Notes: generated by a model not told the origin, from the letters alone. Positions 9,799 to 18,208 are shown, counted from the first letter of the stretch. The stretch is DNA of 64,000 bases from Bacteroides sp. AN502(2024) (GCF_041227145.1 NZ_JBGFSP010000003.1:3534001-3598000); one strand, 5' to 3'. Numbers and translations: made by a program.

Positions 9799-9895
9799 GA
9801 GTCTGTCTAACGAGTCCTATTTTAACGATTTCACCCCTGCCAGAATATGCTTTGGCAGGGGTGACTTCTAATTACTGAGACTTGTTAGACAGCCC
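9799..9895. mobile_element. MITE-like repeat element, copy A
   Basis: About 97 bp with terminal inverted repeats (CTGTCTAACGAGTC at the left end, GACTTGTTAGACAG at the right) surround a strong hairpin with arms ACCCCTGCC and GGCAGGGGT. A nearly identical copy lies at 20981-21082 in the opposite orientation, with only scattered differences. No coding capacity. The size, terminal repeats and dispersal fit a small non-autonomous element. The hairpin could also terminate transcription from either side. Confidence 0.65.
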
Positions 9896-9977
9896 CCTCT
9901 TTTATTGGGTGTCTGTTTGAAATAGGTTGATGCAATGATATCGAACCGGTATTCATATATAGTGAAAGGACTCGCTT

Positions 9978-11735
9978 TTAACCGATAAGTGCCGTGATAT
10001 CTTCTATAATCTGCTTATCCGTTAAGTGATTGGCAAGGAGAAACTCCTGTAAATCAAAACGGTCAACAAATTCCTTTTTAGCTCCATAGTTCAGGACTTT
10101 CATGTCTGTAGCACCATAGTAGCGGGCTATTTTCTCACCGAAACCGCCATCCAATACACCGTCTTCCAACGTTATCACTACTTCGTGATCCGCTTTCAGC
10201 TCATCCATCAGTTCGTTGTCTACACCGGTGATGTAACGCGGATTGATGAGCGTTGCATCGATCTCGGTTTTTTCTTTTAGAAGTGACGCAACCGATGCTC
10301 CCAATCCATAGAATGACCCTAAAGCCACAATGGCCACTTTCGAACCGCGATGAGTAACTTTATAACGATTGAGAATACCATAATCGGAGTCTACCGGTTC
10401 TTTGCAACTGATGACATCGGTCGCCGGTACACGGATCGCAACAGGATGTTCATTCTGACGGATGCTCCACTCCAGCATGGCAATATACTCTTCCTTACAA
10501 GTCGGAGCCAGATAAACCATATTCGGAATATTGCTGATAAGCGGAATATCGAAGAAACAGAGATGAGTCACATCATTCATTCCGGATAACGTACCCCAGA
10601 AGACCAACAAAACAGCCGGATTGTTGTTGATACAAAGATCTTGTGAGAGTTGATCGTAGGAGCGTTGAATGAAGGTGCTGTATACACCGTAAACAGGTTT
10701 CCCTCCATTGGCTGCGATGCCCGAAGCAAGAGCCACGGCGTGTTCTTCGGCAATGCCTACATCTACGAACTGCTTGCCCGCTTCCCGACGACGGTCCGGA
10801 GTAAATCCCAAAACAGTGGGAGTGCCGGAAGTGATGGTCACTACACGTGAGTCCTCTTTCATCTTTTTCAGCAGGTATTGGGCGGTTACTTCGCTGTAAT
10901 CTTCTTCTTCACCGCTCACTTTTGCTTCTCCGGTTTCTACATTGAATGGAGTCCGCCAGTGGTAAGTCTCTTTATCTTGTTCGGCACGTGCATACCCTTT
11001 GCCTTTCAACGTATTGATGTGTACTACGATCGGATGCCGGATGTCTTTCACTTGAGAGAAAGCTTTAATCAGCGCCTGTACATCGTTACCCTCATTTACA
11101 TACATATAATCCAATCCCATCGCTTTGAAGAAGTTACATTCGCACTGCCCGTTACTGTCACGTAACTCTTTTAGATTCTTGTACAGCCCTCCGTGATTTT
11201 CAGCAATAGACATTTGGTTATCATTGACGATGATAATCATGTTCGTGCCCAGCTCTGCCACATAATCCAATCCTTCGAAGGCTTCGCCTCCACTCAGAGA
11301 ACCGTCACCTATGACAGCTATGATATTTTCATGACCGCCTGTAAGGTCACGTCCCTTTGCCAATCCGCTTGCCAGGCTGACAGAAGTAGAGGTATGTCCG
11401 ATGATGAAGAAGTCATGTTCACTTTCTTGCGGTTCGGTATAGCCCGATACATCGTCGTATTTTTCCGGATGAAGGAACGCCTCTTTACGGCCGGTCAGCA
11501 TCTTGTGTACATAGCTTTGGTGCGATACGTCAAATACAATTTTGTCTTGGGGCGAATTGAATACATAGTGTAAGGCAATCGTTGCTTCCACCATTCCGAA
11601 ATTAGGTCCGAAGTGTCCGCCGTGCTCACTTAATTTTTGCAGGAGTGCTGTACGGATTTCATTACCTAATTCGTTTAACTCTTTCTCCGACAGTCTCTTT
11701 ACATCTGCGGGAGCATTTATCTTTTCCAAATACAT
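9978..11735 (-). CDS. 1-deoxy-D-xylulose-5-phosphate synthase-like transketolase
   Basis: The 585-residue protein follows the DXS layout: the GGHFGPNFG start region, DVSHQSYVHKMLTGR, thiamine-diphosphate motif IGDGSLSGG...VNDN (about residues 140-172), then FVDVGIAEEHAVALASGIA with the catalytic Glu and YSTFIQRSYDQ. It differs from standard DXS where the latter has DRAGxVGxDGxTHxG: here the stretch is FWGTLSGMNDVTH, so the Arg and Asp of the glyceraldehyde-phosphate site are not conserved. The protein is also shorter than usual. It may be a second, divergent DXS or a related acyloin-forming enzyme. It is a single gene flanked by a MITE-like element and an ompA-type gene. Confidence 0.75.
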   Translation of the reverse strand: MYLEKINAPADVKRLSEKELNELGNEIRTALLQKLSEHGGHFGPNFGMVEATIALHYVFNSPQDKIVFDVSHQSYVHKMLTGRKEAFLHPEKYDDVSGYTEPQESEHDFFIIGHTSTSVSLASGLAKGRDLTGGHENIIAVIGDGSLSGGEAFEGLDYVAELGTNMIIIVNDNQMSIAENHGGLYKNLKELRDSNGQCECNFFKAMGLDYMYVNEGNDVQALIKAFSQVKDIRHPIVVHINTLKGKGYARAEQDKETYHWRTPFNVETGEAKVSGEEEDYSEVTAQYLLKKMKEDSRVVTITSGTPTVLGFTPDRRREAGKQFVDVGIAEEHAVALASGIAANGGKPVYGVYSTFIQRSYDQLSQDLCINNNPAVLLVFWGTLSGMNDVTHLCFFDIPLISNIPNMVYLAPTCKEEYIAMLEWSIRQNEHPVAIRVPATDVISCKEPVDSDYGILNRYKVTHRGSKVAIVALGSFYGLGASVASLLKEKTEIDATLINPRYITGVDNELMDELKADHEVVITLEDGVLDGGFGEKIARYYGATDMKVLNYGAKKEFVDRFDLQEFLLANHLTDKQIIEDITALIG

Positions 11736-12079
11736 ATCAAACAGTTTTTCTAAATAATATTTTTACTTGTTTCTTTGTGACGCAGCAAAGATACTACAGT
11801 ATTTGAGATCTGTTTGTATCTGAATTACGGATTTATTGACCCATATTACAGTTTCTCCGAAACAAATGCATCATGTGCGCCATTTCATCTGTGAGTCTTC
11901 TATTTTAGGTTCTCTCAGTTTTTAAAAGATGTTAAGAGATCTTGTGCCTTGCGAACTAATTTTTGATATGATGTGTTGTTTTAGGTGAATAATGAATTAA
12001 GAAAAGACTAGAGAGTTAGAGATGAACAGATGAACCATATCTAATGATTTAGCAGATAAAAAATTACATTTTAAAATTT
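11736..12079. other. Divergent intergenic region between DXS-like and OmpA-like genes
   Basis: These 344 bp hold no supported gene. A -7 element for the DXS-like gene lies at 11786-11793 on the minus strand. The plus-strand promoter for the abundant OmpA-type gene is not clear; a near match (TAATTTTTG, about 11960) is off by one base in spacing. Confidence 0.4.
11786..11793 (-). promoter_or_regulatory. -7 element of the DXS-like gene
   Basis: On the minus strand the octamer TATCTTTG is a perfect TAnnTTTG. It lies about 50 bp upstream of the ATG at 11735. I see no good -33 TTTG at the usual distance. Confidence 0.45.
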
Positions 12080-13216
12080 ATGAACATGAGAAAGTCTATT
12101 ATTTTATTAGCTTTTATATTGGGTGGTTTTACAGTAGCAAATGCCCAATCAGTTGTAGAAGGCGCCAAACTTACAGATAATTGGTCTGTCGGAATAAATG
12201 CCGGTGCGGTCACTCCCCTTACTCACAGTGACTTCTTAAAAGACATGCGTCCCGCTGTCGGAGTGGGGATTTCGAAGCAGTTGACTCCCATCTTCGGTTT
12301 GGGAATTCAAGGAATGGGCTATATTAATGCCACTCCCAGTAAAACAGCTTTCGATGTTTCGGATGTCAGTCTGTTGGGTAAGATCAATTTGATGAATCTC
12401 TTTGCAGGCTACACAGGTAAGCCTCGTGTGTTTGAGATGGAGGCTGTTACCGGAATTGGTTGGTTGCACCGTTATGTCAATGGTGATGGCGATCAGAATT
12501 CATGGTCTACCCGTTTGGGATTGAATCTTAATTTCAACTTGGGTGAAAGCAAAGCATGGACATTGGGAATCAAACCTGCCGTTGTATATGATATGCAAGG
12601 TACTTATCCCGAAACAAAGAGCCGTTTCAATGTCAATAATGCCGCTTTTGAATTGACAGCCGGGTTGACATACCATTTTAAAACAAGTAACGGAACACAT
12701 CACTTTGCCAAAGTGAAAGTATACGATCAAGCCGAAATTGACGGACTGAACTCTTCAATCAATGCCCTTCGTGCAGATGTAAACAACAAAGAGAATGAAA
12801 TCAGCAATGCAAACCAGCGCATCAACGGATTGCAGAAGGAACTTGAAGAATGTCGCAACAAAGTGGTTCCGGTGGAGACGGTAGTGAAAACCGCTCGTGT
12901 ACCCGAATCTATCATTACTTTCAGACAAGGCAGATCGTCAGTGGATGCTTCACAGCTTCCTAATGTGGAACGTGTCGCTTCTTATATGAAGAAACATGCT
13001 GATTCGAAAGTAGTCATTAAGGGATATGCTTCTCCGGAAGGTAGTGTTGAGGTGAATGCAAGAATTGCTGCTGCACGTGCGGAAGCTGTAAAAACGATCT
13101 TGGTCAATAAGTACAAGATTAATGCATCTCGCATCACTGCCCAAGGTCAGGGGGTAGGCGATATGTTTACCGAATCGGATTGGAATCGTGTAAGTATCTG
13201 TACAATTGAAGATTAA
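12080..13216 (+). CDS. OmpA-family outer-membrane protein
   Basis: The 378-residue protein has a signal peptide (MRKSIILLAFILGGFTVANAQ, from the second Met), then a beta-barrel-like region (about 25-215, many alternating aromatic strands). A short coiled coil follows (SINALRADVNNKENEISNAN, about 225-265), then a C-terminal OmpA/MotB peptidoglycan-binding domain with VVIKGYASPEGSVEVN and AARAEAVKTIL. Such proteins tether the outer membrane to peptidoglycan and are highly expressed in Bacteroides. An alternative start six bases downstream is equally possible. It is followed by a compact terminator. Confidence 0.9.
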   Translation: MNMRKSIILLAFILGGFTVANAQSVVEGAKLTDNWSVGINAGAVTPLTHSDFLKDMRPAVGVGISKQLTPIFGLGIQGMGYINATPSKTAFDVSDVSLLGKINLMNLFAGYTGKPRVFEMEAVTGIGWLHRYVNGDGDQNSWSTRLGLNLNFNLGESKAWTLGIKPAVVYDMQGTYPETKSRFNVNNAAFELTAGLTYHFKTSNGTHHFAKVKVYDQAEIDGLNSSINALRADVNNKENEISNANQRINGLQKELEECRNKVVPVETVVKTARVPESIITFRQGRSSVDASQLPNVERVASYMKKHADSKVVIKGYASPEGSVEVNARIAAARAEAVKTILVNKYKINASRITAQGQGVGDMFTESDWNRVSICTIED

Positions 13217-13243
13217 ACGGATATAGTCTAAAATAGAATGATG

Positions 13244-13272
13244 AAAGCTGCCCAAAAGGCAGCTTTTGTTGT
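13244..13272 (+). terminator. Terminator after the OmpA-family gene
   Basis: A perfect 8-bp stem AAGCTGCC (13245-13252) / GGCAGCTT (13258-13265) with a five-base loop is followed by TTGTTGT. Confidence 0.75.
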
Positions 13273-13336
13273 ATGTACAGGTTTTAGGGATAAACGGCCG
13301 ATTTCAGCCTTTGTGTTGATACTGTATCTTGTAATA

Positions 13337-13440
13337 AAGGCTCTGTTTTAGCGAAACGAAGCCTGCATTTCATTCAAACGGAGCCTCTGTTTTACTCGGA
13401 TAAAGGCTCTGTTTCAACCAAATAGAGCCTCTATTTGGTT
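13337..13440. repeat. Array of five palindromic units at about 22-bp spacing
   Basis: Units with core GAGCCTC or its complement are centred near 13341, 13362, 13384, 13407 and 13428 (steps of 21-23 bp). The last is a perfect 9-bp stem, AACCAAATA / TATTTGGTT, with loop GAGCCTC. Another is AAAC-ggagcctct-GTTT at 13376-13392. The cores alternate in strand. The architecture matches the array at 638-764 but the stems differ. Confidence 0.65.
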
Positions 13441-13703
13441 CAGCTTATATGCTGATGAATTTTAACCTACGGATAAATACGGATAAATAACGCTAAGTAA
13501 GCCGGGAGTTCCGTTGAACGCGTTGGCTTGATGAAGATCGTAATTTACCGAAAAAGAAATAACCTACTCCAAAGAAAGGCGACACCCGTCAAGATGTCGC
13601 CTTTTTTATCAGAATATCGGCACCGCTATTTTACACGTTGCTCACTTATATGGTGTATTATAGCTTGCTTTACCGTTTATTTTATAATAAAATGAAAAAA
13701 CGG
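13441..13703. other. Intergenic remainder downstream of the array
   Basis: Contains a tandem ACGGATAAAT pair (about 13471-13490), a short stretch with the sequence AAGCCGGGAGTTCCG that recurs at about 14388, and a terminator-like hairpin at 13575-13607. No gene can be supported. Confidence 0.4.
13575..13607 (+). terminator. Terminator-like hairpin
   Basis: A perfect 10-bp stem AAAGGCGACA (13575-13584) / TGTCGCCTTT (13595-13604) is followed by further T residues. It may be the remains of a lost gene's terminator, since no gene ends just before it. Confidence 0.6.
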
Positions 13704-13982
13704 CTATTTATCCCCGTAGTGGCTTCTAAGCGAAACAACTTCTACCGTAACGATGTCTTCGTGTATGCTATAAATTAGGCGGTATTGTTTGTTTATTCGC
13801 CTGCTCCAATAACCGGAATAGTTACCTTTTAACTGTTCTATCTGCCCCGTTCCCGTCGTAGGGTGTTCTTCCAACTCCTGCAATAATGAAATAATCTTTG
13901 CTATGTCTTTCTTTTGCCCGGATTTTCGCCACTGTATCATTTGCTTCTCGGCTTCATCCGTCAATTTTACCCTATATTTCAT
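13704..13982 (-). CDS. Txe/YoeB-family mRNA interferase toxin
   Basis: The 92-residue protein aligns along its whole length with YoeB/Txe toxins: LKGNYSGYWSRRI (residues 51-63), RLIYSI and a C-terminal SHYGDK. The residues expected to act in RNA cleavage are visible as Glu49, Arg61/62, His88 and Tyr89. These toxins cleave mRNA at the ribosome A site. Its ATG overlaps the upstream antitoxin stop by four bases, the usual antitoxin-first arrangement, which implies translational coupling. Confidence 0.85.
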   Translation of the reverse strand: MKYRVKLTDEAEKQMIQWRKSGQKKDIAKIISLLQELEEHPTTGTGQIEQLKGNYSGYWSRRINKQYRLIYSIHEDIVTVEVVSLRSHYGDK

Positions 13983-14278
13983 GCCCCTAGCAAAGTCCTT
14001 ATTTCGTCCATCGTATAATATTTACTTCTTCCTTGTTTTGCGTCTTCAATACCACGATTAAGAGAAGCAATGTTTTCGGGATCATCAAACCACGGGTCAC
14101 CGCTGGGGCTTGGATTAGTATATACTACGTCCGAAGATTCTGCCTTTGTTTCCAAAATGTTCTCTATGAAAACTTTCAAGCTCTGACCTTGCGAAGCTGC
14201 CATAGCCGAAAGTTTTTGTAGGGCATTAACGGATAAATCTATAGACTTCCGTTTCTTCTGTAAAGCTGTTGTATTCAT
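13979..14278 (-). CDS. Antitoxin of the YoeB/Txe-type module
   Basis: The 99-residue protein starts MNTTALQKKRKSIDLSVNAL, with a ribbon-helix-helix-like N-terminus, and ends in a flexible acidic and polar tail (DPWFDDPENIASLNRGIEDA) likely to wrap the toxin. The ATG at 14278 is chosen over an upstream TTG because a purine-rich GGAAGAAG sits just before it. It precedes and overlaps the toxin gene. It should neutralise the toxin and, with it, repress its own promoter, whose -7 box lies at 14297-14304. Confidence 0.75.
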   Translation of the reverse strand: MNTTALQKKRKSIDLSVNALQKLSAMAASQGQSLKVFIENILETKAESSDVVYTNPSPSGDPWFDDPENIASLNRGIEDAKQGRSKYYTMDEIRTLLGA

Positions 14279-14296
14279 AATCTTCTTCCTTTTTTG

Positions 14297-14304
14297 CAAA
14301 GATA
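14297..14304 (-). promoter_or_regulatory. -7 element of the toxin-antitoxin operon
   Basis: The minus-strand octamer TATCTTTG is a perfect match to TAnnTTTG, 19 bp before the antitoxin ATG. The leader would be very short. Confidence 0.5.
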
Positions 14305-14416
14305 CAATAAATACAAATAAGTCGGTTGCAATTTACATTTATTTATTTGCACTATGCAAAGATTATACGCCGTATTACCCTATTTGGAAAAGCCGGGAGT
14401 TCCGGCAGGAAAACAT

Positions 14417-14465
14417 AAAAAGCACCCGGAAAAGTGAATAACAGGTACTTTTCCGGGTGCTTTTT
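14417..14465. terminator. Bidirectional terminator between tRNA genes and antitoxin
   Basis: A perfect 19-bp stem runs from 14417-14435 (core AGCACCCGGAAAAGT) to 14447-14465 (core ACTTTTCCGGGTGCT) with an 11-base loop. A and T runs at its ends suit termination in both directions. On the minus strand it ends the tRNA-Asp transcript. Confidence 0.85.
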
Positions 14466-14495
14466 ATGAAACTTCCTTATTATGAGTGTTGTATG

Positions 14496-14569
14496 CGGTG
14501 CGTACGGGACTCGAACCCGTGACCCCATGCGTGACAGGCATGTATTCTAACCAACTGAACTAACGCACC
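14496..14569 (-). tRNA. tRNA-Asp (GTC)
   Basis: The minus strand folds as a normal 74-nt tRNA: acceptor GGTGCGT/ACGCACC with discriminator G, D loop AGTTCAGTTGGTTAGA, anticodon stem-loop CATGCCTGTCACGCATG with anticodon GTC, and T arm ACGGGTTCGAGTCCCGT. The 3' CCA is not encoded. It is the distal of two identical-looking copies. Confidence 0.97.
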
Positions 14570-14624
14570 AATATTTTAATCGGATTCATTCATTTCCATT
14601 CTCCCTGCTTCTTGATGAAGGAAG

Positions 14625-14698
14625 CGGTGCGTACGGGACTCGAACCCGTGACCCCATGCGTGACAGGCATGTATTCTAACCAACTGAACTAACGCACC
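14625..14698 (-). tRNA. tRNA-Asp (GTC), promoter-proximal copy
   Basis: The same 74-nt sequence as the copy at 14496-14569, with anticodon GTC and no encoded CCA, 55 bp upstream of it. The two are almost certainly cotranscribed from the promoter at 14742-14771. Confidence 0.97.
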
Positions 14699-14741
14699 AG
14701 AATTTCAATTTATTAATCCGCATCTCTCTCGATTGCGGGTG

Positions 14742-14771
14742 CAAAGGTAGTTGTTTTTTGCAAATCTGCAA
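14742..14771 (-). promoter_or_regulatory. Promoter of the tRNA-Asp pair
   Basis: On the minus strand a TTG (complement of 14769-14771) is followed after 19 bp by TACCTTTG (complement of 14742-14749), a perfect -7. Transcription would start about 35 nt before the first tRNA. Confidence 0.65.
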
Positions 14772-14872
14772 GCGTTTCGAGAAAAGTTTTTTCAAGAAAA
14801 AGCGATAAAAATGCTTAGTCTCTCATTTAGAGTACTTTTGTAATGAGAAAAACATTCATCTTTCTTCTGATC

Positions 14873-14934
14873 GGATAGTGAGGCCATCCGGTCAGTATAG
14901 TGAGGCTATCACGATGGCAATGGTGTCACTATCC
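14873..14934. repeat. Array of three palindromic units at about 22-bp spacing
   Basis: Units are GGATagtgaggccATCC (14873-14889, centre 14881), ATAGtgaggCTAT (14897-14909, centre 14903) and an inverted third unit ending GGTGTCACTATCC (14922-14934). The first and last units are inverted relative to each other (GGATAGTGAGGCC against GGTGTCACTATCC, a few mismatches). This is the same plan as the arrays at 638 and 13337, with yet another sequence. The surrounding 420 bp contain no gene. Confidence 0.55.
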
Positions 14935-15032
14935 TAAAAGTTTGTTGTTCTTTTCATTGAGAATAGCTCCCGATATCTTTCTATCTGTAAGAAATCACCG
15001 TTTTTATATCAACTTTCTGCTTGAATAGTTCG

Positions 15033-15059
15033 TAATTTTGCAATAAATCGTTATTTTTG
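15033..15059 (+). promoter_or_regulatory. Promoter region of the purU-his operon
   Basis: Two perfect -7 elements lie in succession: TAATTTTG (15033-15040) and TATTTTTG (15052-15059). The -33 partners are weak. Either would give a leader of 50-75 nt before purU. No attenuator or leader peptide for histidine control is apparent. Confidence 0.45.
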
Positions 15060-15118
15060 CGGACTAAAAATAGAAAGGTAGAAAACAATCTGCTTAGAAT
15101 CGTTAATTAGTAAAAGGA

Positions 15119-15976
15119 ATGATGACAACAGCCAAACTGTTATTGCATTGTCCCGACAAACCGGGAATCCTTGCGGAAGTGACAGACTTTATTACGGTAA
15201 ACAAAGGAAATATCATCTATCTGGATCAATATGTAGATCATGTAGAGAACATATTCTTCATGCGTATTGAATGGGAACTGAAAGACTTTCTGGTTCCGCA
15301 GGAGAAAATAGAAGATTATTTCAGAACTCTCTATGGACAGAAATATGAAATGGATTTTCGCCTTTATTTCTCTGATGTAAAACCACGTATGGCTATCTTC
15401 GTTTCTAAGTTGTCACACTGCCTTTTCGATATGTTGGCACGATATACGGCCGGAGAATGGAATGTAGAAATTCCTCTTATCATAAGTAACCATCCGGATT
15501 TGCAACACGTAGCAGAGCGGTTCGGAATTCCTTTCTATCTGTTTCCTATCACTAAGGAGACGAAAGAAGAGCAGGAGCGTAAAGAAATGGAGCTGCTTGC
15601 CAAGCATAAGATTACATGTATCGTATTGGCACGCTATATGCAGGTAATTTCCGAGCGGATGATTCAAGCGTATCCGAATAAGATTATCAATATCCATCAC
15701 TCTTTCCTCCCTGCGTTTGTGGGGGCGAAGCCTTATCATGCTGCTTTCCAGAGAGGAGTGAAAATTATCGGTGCAACCAGCCATTATGTAACCACGGAAC
15801 TGGATGCCGGACCGATTATTGAACAGGATGTGGTGCGTATTACCCATAAAGATACTATCGAAGACCTGGTAAATAAAGGCAAGGATCTGGAAAAAATTGT
15901 TCTTTCGCGTGCCGTGCAGAAGCACATCGAACGTAAAGTCTTGGCTTATAAAAATAAAACAGTAATATTTAATTGA
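15119..15976 (+). CDS. purU: Formyltetrahydrofolate deformylase
   Basis: The 285-residue protein has an N-terminal ACT domain (LLLHCPDKPGILAEVTDFI, about residues 6-80) and a C-terminal formyltransferase-like hydrolase domain containing NIHHSFLPAF, the asparagine and histidine active-site segment, and TTELDAGPIIEQD. PurU hydrolyses 10-formyl-THF to THF and formate, balancing one-carbon units and feeding formate to PurT. The next codon (15122) is also ATG and either could be used. Its TGA overlaps the ATG of hisH by one base, tying it to the histidine genes, which also link to purine metabolism through AICAR. Confidence 0.93.
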   Translation: MMTTAKLLLHCPDKPGILAEVTDFITVNKGNIIYLDQYVDHVENIFFMRIEWELKDFLVPQEKIEDYFRTLYGQKYEMDFRLYFSDVKPRMAIFVSKLSHCLFDMLARYTAGEWNVEIPLIISNHPDLQHVAERFGIPFYLFPITKETKEEQERKEMELLAKHKITCIVLARYMQVISERMIQAYPNKIINIHHSFLPAFVGAKPYHAAFQRGVKIIGATSHYVTTELDAGPIIEQDVVRITHKDTIEDLVNKGKDLEKIVLSRAVQKHIERKVLAYKNKTVIFN

Positions 15977-16566
15977 TGAAAGTAGCAGTTGTAAAATACA
16001 ATGCCGGCAATATTCGCTCTGTGGATTATGCTTTAAAGCGGTTGGGGGTAGAAGCGGTGATCACTGCCGATAAAGAAGAGCTCCAATCGGCTGATAAAGT
16101 TATTTTCCCTGGAGTGGGGGAGGCGGAAACGACCATGAACCACTTGAAGGCAACGGGATTGGACGAGCTGATCAAAAAACTCCGTCAGCCTGTACTGGGA
16201 ATTTGTCTCGGCATGCAGTTGATGTGCCGGCATTCTGAAGAAGGAGAGGTCGATTGTTTGAATATCTTTGATGTGGACGTGAAACGTTTTGTCTCGCAGA
16301 GACATGAAGATAAAGTGCCGCACATGGGATGGAACACCATTGGGCAAACGAATAGCAAATTGTTTGAAGGATTCGCCGGAGAGGAGTTTGTCTATTTTGT
16401 GCATAGCTTTTATGTGCCTACCTGTGATTTTACTGCTGCTACGACAGATTACATTCACCCGTTTAGTGCGGCATTACATAAAAATAATTTTTATGCAACC
16501 CAGTTTCATCCGGAGAAAAGCGGCAAGACGGGAGAGAAGATTCTGACGAATTTTTTGAATCTATAA
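15976..16566 (+). CDS. hisH: Imidazole glycerol phosphate synthase, glutaminase subunit
   Basis: The 196-residue class I glutamine amidotransferase has its nucleophile Cys77 in LGICLGMQ and His178/Glu180 in TQFHPEKSG, making a complete triad. HisH supplies ammonia to HisF in the fifth step of histidine synthesis. The ATG at 15976 shares its A with the purU stop codon; a TTG one codon upstream was rejected. hisA follows after 47 bp and hisF after that. Confidence 0.95.
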   Translation: MKVAVVKYNAGNIRSVDYALKRLGVEAVITADKEELQSADKVIFPGVGEAETTMNHLKATGLDELIKKLRQPVLGICLGMQLMCRHSEEGEVDCLNIFDVDVKRFVSQRHEDKVPHMGWNTIGQTNSKLFEGFAGEEFVYFVHSFYVPTCDFTAATTDYIHPFSAALHKNNFYATQFHPEKSGKTGEKILTNFLNL

Positions 16567-16613
16567 TAAACTCGTTCATCGTTTATCATAAACTTTTAGT
16601 AACTAAATAATAG

Positions 16614-17333
16614 ATGATAGAAATTATTCCAGCCATTGATATTATTGACGGAAAGTGTGTACGGCTTTCCCAGGGAGATTACGGCAGTAAGAAAGTATAT
16701 AATGAAAATCCGGAGGAAGTTGCCAAGGAGTTTGAAGCGAACGGTATCCGCAGGCTTCACGTAGTAGATTTGGACGGTGCTGCTTCTCATCATGTAGTCA
16801 ATTATCGGGTGTTGGAACGGATTGCAGCACGCACTTCTCTCGTTATCGATTTTGGTGGTGGGGTAAAGAGTGATGAAGATTTGAAAATTGCTTTTGAGAG
16901 TGGAGCACAGATGGTAACCGGTGGAAGCATTGCGGTGAAAGATCCGGCACTGTTCTGTCATTGGCTGGAAGTGTATGGTAGTGAGAAAATTATTTTAGGG
17001 GCAGATGTAAAAGATCATAAGATAGCCGTCAATGGTTGGAAAGACGAAAGCGCTTGTGAGCTTTTTCCATTTCTTGAAAACTATATGGATAAAGGTATAC
17101 GAAAAGTGATCTGTACGGATATCAGCTGTGACGGAATGTTGAGTGGGCCTTCCATTGATTTATATAAAGAGATACTGGCTAGATTCCCCGGCCTCTATCT
17201 GATGGCTAGTGGCGGGGTAAGTAAGGTGGATGATATTATTGCTTTGGATGAGGCGGGTGTTCCCGGGGTTATTTTCGGCAAGGCATTATACGAAGGACAT
17301 ATCACCTTAAGAGATCTGAGAATCTTTTTATAG
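16614..17333 (+). CDS. hisA: Phosphoribosylformimino-AICAR-P isomerase
   Basis: The 239-residue TIM-barrel starts [20 protein letters not shown], with the catalytic Asp8. A second acid lies in [10 protein letters not shown], and the phosphate-binding loops are [13 protein letters not shown] and [11 protein letters not shown]. HisA carries out the Amadori rearrangement of ProFAR to PRFAR, just before HisHF. Length and order in the cluster (H-A-F-IE) are as expected. Confidence 0.96.
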   Translation: MIEIIPAIDIIDGKCVRLSQGDYGSKKVYNENPEEVAKEFEANGIRRLHVVDLDGAASHHVVNYRVLERIAARTSLVIDFGGGVKSDEDLKIAFESGAQMVTGGSIAVKDPALFCHWLEVYGSEKIILGADVKDHKIAVNGWKDESACELFPFLENYMDKGIRKVICTDISCDGMLSGPSIDLYKEILARFPGLYLMASGGVSKVDDIIALDEAGVPGVIFGKALYEGHITLRDLRIFL

Positions 17334-17455
17334 TTGTCGTACCGGAATGAAATGGCTGTTTGGTTGTAAATGCTCCCCATATTATAAGAGGGGATAAAAA
17401 ATCAAACTTCAGGGATATGGATTATAAATTGTTGAACAGTAAATAAAATAGGATT

Positions 17456-18208
17456 GTGTTAGCAAAAAGAATAGTATCTTGTCTGGATATAAAAGACGGA
17501 CAAACCGTGAAAGGAACGAATTTTGTCAATTTGCGCCAAGCCGGTGATCCGGTAGAGTTAGGCCGTGCTTACAGTGAACAAGGAGCAGATGAACTTGTTT
17601 TTCTGGACATTACTGCAAGCCATGAGGGGCGTAAGACTTTTACGGAATTGGTAAAACGGATTGCTGCCAATATCAATATTCCATTTACTGTAGGTGGGGG
17701 AATCAACGAATTAAGTGATGTAGATCGCCTATTGAATGCTGGGGCGGATAAGATCTCCATCAACTCTGCAGCTATCCGTAATCCTCAATTGATTGATGAG
17801 ATTGCAAAGAATTTCGGATCGCAGGTTTGCGTGTTGGCAGTAGATGCCAAACAAACCGGAAACGGTTGGAAATGTTACTTGAACGGAGGACGTATCGAAA
17901 CAGATAAAGACCTGTTCGAGTGGACAACAGAGGCTCAGAACCGTGGGGCAGGAGAGATTCTTTTCACAAGTATGGATCACGATGGTGTAAAGGCCGGTTA
18001 TGCCAATGAAGCACTTGCCGCTTTGGCGGATCGGCTTTCCATTCCTATCATAGCTTCGGGAGGGGCAGGCTGTAAAGAGCACTTCCGCGATGTCTTTTTA
18101 CAAGGAAAAGCGGATGCGGCATTGGCTGCCAGTGTTTTTCACTTCGGAGAAATTAAAATTCCCGAATTAAAATCGTATCTTTGCGGTGCAGGAATTACCG
18201 TCAGGTAA
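17456..18208 (+). CDS. hisF: Imidazole glycerol phosphate synthase, cyclase subunit
   Basis: The 250-residue TIM-barrel has the HisF start [19 protein letters not shown], with the first catalytic Asp in SCLDI, the second in LAVDAKQT, and phosphate loops [12 protein letters not shown] and [11 protein letters not shown]. It joins ammonia from HisH to PRFAR, releasing IGP and AICAR. The start codon is GTG at 17456, since LAKRI must follow directly and no ATG lies at the right place. A 122-bp gap separates it from hisA. Confidence 0.95.
   Translation: MLAKRIVSCLDIKDGQTVKGTNFVNLRQAGDPVELGRAYSEQGADELVFLDITASHEGRKTFTELVKRIAANINIPFTVGGGINELSDVDRLLNAGADKISINSAAIRNPQLIDEIAKNFGSQVCVLAVDAKQTGNGWKCYLNGGRIETDKDLFEWTTEAQNRGAGEILFTSMDHDGVKAGYANEALAALADRLSIPIIASGGAGCKEHFRDVFLQGKADAALAASVFHFGEIKIPELKSYLCGAGITVR

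Noticed and set aside
11193..11573. 126-codon plus-strand frame within the DXS-like gene
   Set aside because: Antisense to conserved thiamine-binding motifs; no start context or family match.
11736..11830. TPP riboswitch before the thiamine-dependent enzyme
   Set aside because: The conserved TPP-box sequences are not visible on the minus strand.
15000..15118. Histidine leader peptide or attenuator upstream of the his genes
   Set aside because: No run of His codons and no competing hairpins; purU is the first gene.
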